The notes under the pieces were generated by a model. The model ran no database searches and was not told where the DNA came from. It saw only the letters and a program-made list of their open reading frames with translations. From NCBI RefSeq assembly GCF_004349145.1, contig NZ_SMFO01000007.1, positions 62,001 through 126,000 of the forward strand: DNA of 64,000 nucleotides. Direction: 5' to 3'. The translations under genes were made by a program, and so were the position numbers. Origin of the DNA: Flavobacterium hiemivividum. Its GTDB lineage: Bacteria; Bacteroidota; Bacteroidia; Flavobacteriales; Flavobacteriaceae. Of the stretch, positions 54,928-61,571 are shown piece by piece (position 1 is the stretch's first letter; each line of letters opens with the position of its first letter).

Positions 54928-55296
54928 TTGTTCCTATTTTTGATTATTTAGTAGCCTGTAAATGGAATTTTTCCAAAAGGCAATAGATGCAGCGAACTGC
55001 AATAAAGGTTTGTATTTTCAAGTTGATTTCAGGAATGTGAAATCGGAGATTGGGTTGTTCGAATTATTGAAAAAAATTCGGTTTTAACCCTGAAAAAGCA
55101 AATAATTAGCGGCAAATATAAGAAAATATATCCGATAACACATAAAAATGCAATGATTTAGGGCAGTTTACTCTGTCAAGTGCTGTGTTTTTACATTGTT
55201 TTGTTAGGTGTAAAAGAATGTTTTTATAGGTCATATTATTTGTAAAACCTTCAGTTTAGTTCTCTTATTGAGGATGGTTGTTTGGTTTTAAAATCA
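54928..55296. other. 369-base spacer with a possible 41-codon frame
   Basis: Between the symporter gene start and the FAD oxidoreductase 3' end. The AT-rich right part (55090-55290) shows nothing I can name. A short plus-strand frame with a -7-like box is listed separately. Promoter for the symporter operon must lie here but no good TTTG/TAnnTTTG pair is seen on the minus strand. Confidence 0.45.
54962..55087 (+). CDS. Possible 41-residue protein
   Basis: Frame MEFFQKAIDAANCNKGLYFQ, then VDFRNVKSEIGLFELLKKIRF, TAA. TATTTTTG at 54935-54942 matches the -7 consensus and lies 19 bases upstream. It is soluble-looking, amphipathic, and divergent from the symporter operon. No family is recognised, no -33 box is evident, and chance occurrence is possible. 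Confidence 0.25.
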   Translation: MEFFQKAIDAANCNKGLYFQVDFRNVKSEIGLFELLKKIRF

Positions 55297-56499
55297 CTAT
55301 CTATCAAATGAAAATAAGTCTGAATCTGTGGGTTTTCCAATATAAAGGTCTTTTATCATTTCGGCGGCAATGACGCTAAATGTGATTCCATTTCCTCCAT
55401 AACCAAGTGCAAAATACATATTTGGATGGTCTTTATGTTCGCCAATAAACGGCAGTCCATCTTTAGTTTCTCCAAAAGTCCCGCACCAATAAAAGTCAAT
55501 TTCGATTTTACTATCGGGGAATAATTTTTTAAATCTTTTTAGAATGGCTTCGTTCTTTTTCTCCATCAATTTGTCTCTTCGCTCAGGGTCTTGAAAAGGC
55601 TCATCAAAACCACCTACCATTATTCTGTTGTCTTCAGTAGTTCTAATATAAATATACGGTCTCGCTGTCTCCCAAATTAGGCATTTCTCTTTCCAAAAAT
55701 CGGTAGGCTTCATTGGTTTGCTGACCAGGACATAGGTAGAGTTAAGTTGCATCACTTTCTCTTTCAATAAATTTTGAGACTCAAAACCGGGAGCCGCAAC
55801 TATTTTCTTTGCTTTGATCGTATTTTTATTTGCCGTATACGCAATTATGTGGTCTTTTTTATTCGCAATCTTAACCACATCGGTATGACTGTAAACCAAT
55901 AAGTCCGAATGCTTTTTGTGATAATCTAATATTGCATTGCAGAGTTTAAAAGTGTCTATCTGAGCCGAACAGTCATTATATAATGCACCTTTCTTATCAA
56001 TATTGAATTTGCTCTTCAGTTGTTTTTGGGTCAATAAAGTTACTGGTAATTGATGCTTTTTCCGAACGTCAAATTCCTTTTTTAAATCCTTTAAACCGGC
56101 TGCATTTGAAGCAAGGTATAAACTAGAACGCCAATCAAAGTCTCCATTAATCTTTAGTTTTTTTATAATTTTCTCTAAGGTGTAAATGGAATCCAAGCAC
56201 TTTCTATAGGCTTTAACGGCATTTGCTTCGCCTACTTTTTCAATTAGATCAAAAAGAAAAACATCAATTTCATATTGAAGTTGGGCCGTACTTGCTGTGG
56301 TACTTCCTGTCGAAGCCATTCTTTTGTCTACGATAATACATTTCACTTTAGCTTCACATAAAAAATGCGCGCATAGTGCTCCTGTAATTCCAGAACCTAT
56401 TATTAAAACCTCGGTTTCAATATTATCATCTAAAGTCAAGTAATCTTTGTTAAGCCCATTCTTTATAAGCCAAAATGGTAATCCTGATTTTAAATCCAT
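55297..56499 (-). CDS. FAD-dependent oxidoreductase, DAO family
   Basis: 400 residues. FAD loop 'VLIIGSGITGALCAHFL' (G35-x-G37-x2-G40), 'TGSTTASTAQLQYEID' and the C-terminal 'LGYGGNGITFSVIAAEMI' fit the D-amino acid oxidase/GlpD-like superfamily (DadA, SoxB, gamma-glutamylputrescine oxidase group). No signal peptide. It oxidises a secondary or primary amine, donor unknown. It lies just upstream of the symporter/racemase operon on the same strand, 369 bases away, so a shared role in D-amino acid use is possible but not shown. Confidence 0.85.
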   Translation of the reverse strand: MDLKSGLPFWLIKNGLNKDYLTLDDNIETEVLIIGSGITGALCAHFLCEAKVKCIIVDKRMASTGSTTASTAQLQYEIDVFLFDLIEKVGEANAVKAYRKCLDSIYTLEKIIKKLKINGDFDWRSSLYLASNAAGLKDLKKEFDVRKKHQLPVTLLTQKQLKSKFNIDKKGALYNDCSAQIDTFKLCNAILDYHKKHSDLLVYSHTDVVKIANKKDHIIAYTANKNTIKAKKIVAAPGFESQNLLKEKVMQLNSTYVLVSKPMKPTDFWKEKCLIWETARPYIYIRTTEDNRIMVGGFDEPFQDPERRDKLMEKKNEAILKRFKKLFPDSKIEIDFYWCGTFGETKDGLPFIGEHKDHPNMYFALGYGGNGITFSVIAAEMIKDLYIGKPTDSDLFSFDR

Positions 56500-56671
56500 G
56501 ATTTTATCTGTTTTAGTTTAGCATTTATAAAAATAATGAATAGTAGGAAACCCTTATTTTGTAATATTGGTTTAATGTTATAAAATTGACAACTAATCGT
56601 TTAGGATAGAAGTTGTACTAAATTTAATTTTGGTATGTTAAAAATCATTATTTTTAATAAAATTATCCGAT

Positions 56672-58207
56672 ATGCTAGTTAAAGTTTTTGGAAGTGCCGT
56701 TTTTGGAGTAGAAGCAACTACTATCACCGTAGAAGTGAATATTGATAAGGGAATTGGATATCATTTAGTGGGCTTGCCTGATAACGCCATCAAAGAAAGT
56801 AGTTATCGTATTGCGGCTGCTCTCAAGAATAACGGCTATACTATGCCTGGAAAAAAGATTACGATCAATATGGCTCCTGCTGATTTACGCAAAGAAGGTT
56901 CTGCTTACGATTTAACTTTAACGATCGGAATTCTTGTTGCATCCCAACAAATTCAAGCTACTGATATCGACAAATATATTATTATGGGCGAGCTTTCACT
57001 AGATGGAAGTTTACAACCCATTAGAGGAGCATTACCTATAGCCATAAAAGCCAAAGAGGAGGGTTTTAAAGGTTTCTTTCTGCCAAAACAAAATGTGAAA
57101 GAAGCAGCTATTGTTGCAGGATTAGAGGTGTATGGTGTAGAAAATGTTCAGGAAGTTATTGATTTCTTGGAAGAAAAAGGAAATTTAGAACCCACAACTA
57201 TTGATACCAGAGCCGAGTTTTATAAAGATTTAGATTTTCCAGAATTTGATTTTTCAGATGTTAAAGGGCAGGAGTCTATAAAAAGATGTATGGAAATTGC
57301 CGCCGCTGGTGGTCATAATATTATTCTAATAGGTCCGCCAGGAGCTGGAAAAACGATGTTAGCCAAACGATTACCGAGTATTTTGCCGCCCATGACTTTG
57401 CGTGAAGCGCTAGAAACTACTAAAATTCATAGTGTTGCAGGAAAACTGAAAGAAGTGGGTCTGATGAACCAAAGACCGTTTAGAAGTCCCCATCATACAA
57501 TTTCAAATGTGGCTCTTGTCGGTGGTGGGAGTTACCCGCAACCGGGTGAAATTTCGATGGCGCACAATGGAGTTTTGTTTCTAGATGAATTACCAGAATT
57601 TAAACGTGATGTACTAGAAGTAATGCGCCAACCCTTAGAAGATCGAGAAGTTACGATATCAAGAGCCAAGTTTACGGTTACTTATCCGTCGTCGTTTATG
57701 TTAGTTGCGAGTATGAACCCGAGTCCGAGTGGTTTTTTTAACGATCCTGATTCTCCTCAAACTTCTTCACCACACGAAATGCAACGGTATCTGAGTAAAA
57801 TATCTGGACCATTGTTGGACCGAATAGACATTCACATCGAAGTTACTCCGGTTCCTTTCGAAAAATTATCAGATGATCATAAGGCAGAAAGTAGTGTTGA
57901 TATCAGAAAAAGAGTGACAGCAGCGCGTGAAATCCAGTCGGGACGATTTGAATTGATGGAAAACATCCATTACAATGCCCAAATGAATACCAAGCATATT
58001 AGAGAATACTGTGCGCTTGACGATGTTTCGAAACAGTTGTTAAAAACGGCTATGGAACGACTAAATCTTTCTGCCCGAGCTTACGACAGGATTTTGAAAG
58101 TAGCAAGAACGATAGCTGATCTTGATGCAGCTCCTACAGTAATATCCTCTCATATTGCCGAAGCGATTCAGTATAGAAGTTTGGATCGTGATGGCTGGTT
58201 GGGGTAA
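56672..58207 (+). CDS. comM: YifB/ComM-family Mg-chelatase-like AAA+ ATPase
   Basis: 511 residues. N-terminal Lon-protease-like domain (about 1-165, 'VEVNIDKGIGYHLVGLPDNAIKESSYRIAAALKN'), AAA+ domain with Walker A 'GPPGAGKTML' and 'HNGVLFLDELPEF', and the Mg-chelatase C-terminal domain ('YDRILKVARTIADLD'). A hexameric helicase that promotes branch migration during natural transformation in other bacteria. Function in this lineage is assumed from family. The stop lies 30 bases before the REP flanking the RAYT gene. Confidence 0.93.
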   Translation: MLVKVFGSAVFGVEATTITVEVNIDKGIGYHLVGLPDNAIKESSYRIAAALKNNGYTMPGKKITINMAPADLRKEGSAYDLTLTIGILVASQQIQATDIDKYIIMGELSLDGSLQPIRGALPIAIKAKEEGFKGFFLPKQNVKEAAIVAGLEVYGVENVQEVIDFLEEKGNLEPTTIDTRAEFYKDLDFPEFDFSDVKGQESIKRCMEIAAAGGHNIILIGPPGAGKTMLAKRLPSILPPMTLREALETTKIHSVAGKLKEVGLMNQRPFRSPHHTISNVALVGGGSYPQPGEISMAHNGVLFLDELPEFKRDVLEVMRQPLEDREVTISRAKFTVTYPSSFMLVASMNPSPSGFFNDPDSPQTSSPHEMQRYLSKISGPLLDRIDIHIEVTPVPFEKLSDDHKAESSVDIRKRVTAAREIQSGRFELMENIHYNAQMNTKHIREYCALDDVSKQLLKTAMERLNLSARAYDRILKVARTIADLDAAPTVISSHIAEAIQYRSLDRDGWLG

Positions 58208-58230
58208 TTTAGAGTTAAGGATGAGCCCAC

Positions 58231-58260
58231 AGCTTGCGCGAGCGTCCCGCTCGTGTTCAT
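58231..58260. repeat. REP-like palindrome on the left of the RAYT gene
   Basis: CGAGCG-TCC-CGCTCG (58239-58253) forms a 6-bp perfect stem with a 3-base loop. The inverse partner, GAGCG-GGA-CGCTC, is on the right side of the gene at 58856-58868, and a related copy is near 21876-21921. Confidence 0.8.
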
Positions 58261-58290
58261 AAAGAATCGTAATATGTGATAAAATATTTA

Positions 58291-58839
58291 ATGAGTACTA
58301 AATACAAATTTGGAGAGAAAACAGGAGCTTATTTTGTGAGCTTCGCAACTGTAAATTGGATTGATGTTTTTACTAGGGACGACTATTTCGTGATTATTAT
58401 AGAATCATTGGATTTTTGTAGAAAAAATAAGGGTATGGAAATATATGGATATTGTATTATGCCCAGTCATATTCATTTACTATTTAGATCTGCAAATGCA
58501 GATCCATCAGGATTGATCAGAGATTTCAAAGGATTTACTTCAAAAAAAATGCTTAAAACAATTGAAGAAAATGCTCAGGAGAGTAGAAGAGAATGGATGC
58601 TTTGGATGATGGAGCGAGCGGGTAAGAAGAATAGTAATATTAAAAACCGACAATTTTGGCAACAGGACAATCATCCAATCGAGATTTGGTCCTTAAAAGT
58701 CTTTGAACAAAAGCTAAATTATATACATAATAATCCAGTTGAATCTGGTTTTGTAACCGACCCTATAGATTGGAAATATAGCTCGGCAAGAAATTATGGT
58801 AATGATGACCAGACTGTTTTAGAGATAGATATAAATTGA
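58291..58839 (+). CDS. REP-associated tyrosine transposase (RAYT, Y1/HUH family)
   Basis: 182 residues from ATG 58291 (a GTG five codons earlier is also in frame). The HUH-like motif is 'MPSHIHLLFRS' (His-x-His), and the catalytic Tyr is in 'LNYIHNNPVESGFV', the classic RAYT motif, with 'WKYSSARNYG' after. It belongs to the IS200-like single-strand transposase group that maintains REP palindromes. Unlike an IS it has no terminal inverted repeats or accessory gene, only flanking REP hairpins. It is the only mobile-type gene in the window and looks intact. Confidence 0.93.
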   Translation: MSTKYKFGEKTGAYFVSFATVNWIDVFTRDDYFVIIIESLDFCRKNKGMEIYGYCIMPSHIHLLFRSANADPSGLIRDFKGFTSKKMLKTIEENAQESRREWMLWMMERAGKKNSNIKNRQFWQQDNHPIEIWSLKVFEQKLNYIHNNPVESGFVTDPIDWKYSSARNYGNDDQTVLEIDIN

Positions 58840-58847
58840 CTTAGACT

Positions 58848-58884
58848 GAGCGCACGAGCGGGACGCTCTCGCCAGCGGCGAGGT
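58848..58884. repeat. REP-like palindromes on the right of the RAYT gene
   Basis: GAGCG-GGA-CGCTC (58856-58868), overlapped by CTCGCC-AGC-GGCGAG (58868-58882). It is the inverted counterpart of the left REP. Together they bracket the transposase gene like a REPtron. Confidence 0.8.
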
Positions 58885-58919
58885 GAAAAATGGTTTCAAG
58901 AAAAATAGTCGTGAATGAT

Positions 58920-59042
58920 AGCCCCGATATAAATGAAAATCCTTGTGTGGGCTAGCGTTTAGCCCGCACAAGGATTGTAATGTCCCGAAGCGTCGGGAGC
59001 TGGAGATGACTTCTAAAAAAACGAAATCATTCTGCTCCTAAA
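58920..59042. repeat. Dispersed repeat, AGCCCCGATA ... GCTCCTAAA family (copy 3)
   Basis: Starts AGCCCCGATATAAATGAAAA, has a hairpin TTGTGTGGGC...GCCCGCACAA, then CCCGAAGCGTCGGGAG, and ends TCTGCTCCTAAA. It ends 16 bases before the helicase stop codon, the same offset as copy 2 before the carboxylase stop. It may serve as a 3'-end structure on the minus strand. Confidence 0.72.
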
Positions 59043-59058
59043 AAGAAACTATAATTTA

Positions 59059-60342
59059 TTAGTTAGAACGTCTGTCGTTATTAGAATTCGGACGTCTCGG
59101 TCCAAAACTATTACTTGCTCTAGCAGTAGTTTCAGTTTTTGGTTTTCTAGGTGTCGAATTACGCTGTGGTCTTCCTTGTCCTTGCTTAATAGGTTGAGTA
59201 GATGCTTTTGGATCCGGCTCAAAACCAGCAATGTTTTCGGTTGCTATTTTAAGACCAATTAACTTTTCTATGTCGCGTAAAAATGTAGTTTCGTCTGGAC
59301 TAAATAAAGAAATTGCTTCTCCATTTGCTCCAGCTCTTCCTGTTCTACCTATGCGGTGAACATAATCTTCAGGAATATTAGGCAACTCAAAATTGACAAC
59401 ATGAGGTAATAATGGAATGTCTAGTCCACGAGCCGCAATATCTGTAGCTACTAAAGCGGTTATGCTTCCGCTTTTAAAACCGGCTAAGGCTTTTGTACGT
59501 GCGCCTTGTCCTTTATTTCCGTGAATTGCTGCTGCCTGAATGCCAGCGCTAATCATACTTTCAGTAAGCTTATTTGCACCTTGCTTTGTTCGAGTAAATA
59601 CCAAAATCTGTTTCCAGTTTCCTTCCGTAATCAATTTGATAATCAATTCTGTTTTTTTCTCTTTTGCAACTGGATATACTTTTTGAGTAATAGCATCAAC
59701 GGTAGTGTTTTCTGGTGTTGCTTCAACCTGAACTGGTTTATGCAAAATACCCATTGCCAAATTTTTAATATCTTTTGAGAACGTCGCCGAAAATAATAAG
59801 TTTTGTCTTTTTGCAGGTAATACTTTCAGTATACGCTCAATGTCTCTTAAAAAACCCATGTCTAACATTCTGTCCGCTTCATCTAATACTAAGATTTCTA
59901 CTTTAGATAATGTTAGTAAACCTTGATTTTGTAAATCGATTAATCGACCGGGCGTTGCAACTAAAATATCGACACCTTGTCGCAGTTGAGCCACTTGTGG
60001 TTTTTGATTTACACCTCCAAAAATTACGGCAGATCGTATATCTAAAAACTCACTGTATTCTTTTATATTAGCTAGTATTTGAGCTGCTAATTCTCGTGTT
60101 GGGGTTAATATTAAGGCACGAATAGGTCTGTGGCTTAAGTGTTTTCCTTGCGATAATGTTTGTAATATTGGTAGCGTGAAACCGGCTGTTTTTCCTGTTC
60201 CTGTTTGAGCAGATGCTAACACATCTTTACCTTCTAAAATAGGTGGAATTGCTTTTTGTTGAATTGGAGAAGGGGTTGTGTACCCTTTTTTGCTGATGGC
60301 TTTTAATAAAGCATCAGATAAGCCTAATGAGTTAAATGACAT
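59059..60342 (-). CDS. DEAD-box RNA helicase, RhlE-like
   Basis: 427 residues. Motif Q '[14 protein letters not shown]', I 'AQTGTGKT', Ia 'PTRELAAQI', II 'DEAD', III 'SATF', V '[12 protein letters not shown]', VI '[10 protein letters not shown]' all in order in two RecA domains (about 1-370). The C-terminal tail is basic and Arg/Gln/Asn-rich ('QGQGRPQRN', '[12 protein letters not shown]'), as in RhlE/CsdA-type helicases that unwind RNA in cold and ribosome assembly. The 5' region up to 60621 is long and structured, as often for cold-induced mRNAs. Confidence 0.92.
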   Translation of the reverse strand: MSFNSLGLSDALLKAISKKGYTTPSPIQQKAIPPILEGKDVLASAQTGTGKTAGFTLPILQTLSQGKHLSHRPIRALILTPTRELAAQILANIKEYSEFLDIRSAVIFGGVNQKPQVAQLRQGVDILVATPGRLIDLQNQGLLTLSKVEILVLDEADRMLDMGFLRDIERILKVLPAKRQNLLFSATFSKDIKNLAMGILHKPVQVEATPENTTVDAITQKVYPVAKEKKTELIIKLITEGNWKQILVFTRTKQGANKLTESMISAGIQAAAIHGNKGQGARTKALAGFKSGSITALVATDIAARGLDIPLLPHVVNFELPNIPEDYVHRIGRTGRAGANGEAISLFSPDETTFLRDIEKLIGLKIATENIAGFEPDPKASTQPIKQGQGRPQRNSTPRKPKTETTARASNSFGPRRPNSNNDRRSN

Positions 60343-60577
60343 AAAATGTGTTTATGAAGTAAACACCTTTTGTTTAGTGCACTTCTTTAATTTGACGCGA
60401 AGATACTGCTTATTTTTCCTTTGTTTTTTAATAATTAACTTTGTTTGAATAAATATGCGGCTTCATTTTTAATCAGACACAGCTAAATGATGGATAGTTT
60501 ACTGTTTATTTCGAATAAAACACAGATAAGAAATTTTGAACGGAGAAGCTCAAATTAGAAAAGTTGGGAACAAAAAT

Positions 60578-60597
60578 AATCGGGAAATTTCCCGATT
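60578..60597 (-). terminator. Terminator of the zinc metallopeptidase gene
   Basis: AATCGGGAAA-TTTCCCGATT is a perfect palindrome; on the minus strand it is followed by an ATTTTTG stretch. It lies directly after the metallopeptidase gene. Confidence 0.7.
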
Positions 60598-60621
60598 TTA
60601 ATGGTTGTATGTCTTTACTTT

Positions 60622-61482
60622 TTATCTGATTTCGTCAAAAGTATTTCCTTGAGTGATATCTCCAGTTTTATAGCCTTTCAAGAACCAGTACTTTCGTTGT
60701 TCGGATGTGCCGTGAGTAAATGATTCTGGGACAATATGACCCTGCATTTTAGATTGAATTGCATCGTCGCCTACCGCATGTGCGGCGCTTAAAGCTTCAT
60801 CAAGATCGCCAGCTTCTAAAATATTATTCATTTGCTGGTTGTAATGCGTCCAAACTCCGGCATAAAAATCGGCTTGCAATTCCAGAGCCACAGATAATTT
60901 ATTGGCTTCAGACTTGCTTTTACCTTGTTGCATCTGACGCATTTTATCAGATGTTCCTAATAAAGTTTGAACATGATGCCCTATTTCATGTGCAATTACA
61001 TAAGCGGTTGCAAAATCTCCACCTTGAGCTCCAAATCGAGTTTTTAATTCTTCGAAAAAAGCTAAATCCATGTATACCTTTTGGTCTGCTGGGCAATAGA
61101 AAGGGCCAGAATCAGAGGTGGCATTACCACATCGCGTTTGCACTGCGCCACTGAATAATACAATATTTGGCTTTCTGTACTCTAGATTATTTTCACTGAA
61201 AATTTTTGTCCAAACATCTTCATTATCGGCTAATACTGTTTTGATGAAGGCTTGCTCTTCAAGTTCGTTAGCTGTTAATGCTCTTTCTTCTGTTTGTGTA
61301 GGTTGGTTGCCTTGAGTTTGTTCTAAGATATTACCCACAATTTGGGCATTTTCGCCTCCAAAAACATTTATCAGTAATATAATAACGCCTATAATTCCTC
61401 CACCTACAATTGTTTTACCGCCAGAAGACATTCCTCGTCTGTCTTCTACGTTGTCGCTTTGTCTACGTCCTTTCCATCTCAT
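60622..61482 (-). CDS. Neutral zinc metallopeptidase (YpfJ/KPN family)
   Basis: 286 residues. Short Arg/Asp-rich N-terminus 'MRWKGRRQSDNVEDRRG', a TM helix (about 22-42, 'GGGIIGVIILLINVFGG'), then the catalytic domain (about 75-286) with 'AYVIAHEIGHHVQTLLG' (HExxH), 'LELQADFYAGVW' (third-ligand Glu side) and 'FTHGTSEQRKYWFLKGY'. A membrane-anchored zinc peptidase of the YpfJ group. Target unknown. Terminator follows. Confidence 0.93.
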   Translation of the reverse strand: MRWKGRRQSDNVEDRRGMSSGGKTIVGGGIIGVIILLINVFGGENAQIVGNILEQTQGNQPTQTEERALTANELEEQAFIKTVLADNEDVWTKIFSENNLEYRKPNIVLFSGAVQTRCGNATSDSGPFYCPADQKVYMDLAFFEELKTRFGAQGGDFATAYVIAHEIGHHVQTLLGTSDKMRQMQQGKSKSEANKLSVALELQADFYAGVWTHYNQQMNNILEAGDLDEALSAAHAVGDDAIQSKMQGHIVPESFTHGTSEQRKYWFLKGYKTGDITQGNTFDEIR

Positions 61483-61571
61483 ATGATTTCAATTTTGGAT
61501 TCTTTTTTGCTTCTAAAAATAGGTACCTAAGATAAGCAATTTTTTAATTAGAAGATACACATTTAAATGGT

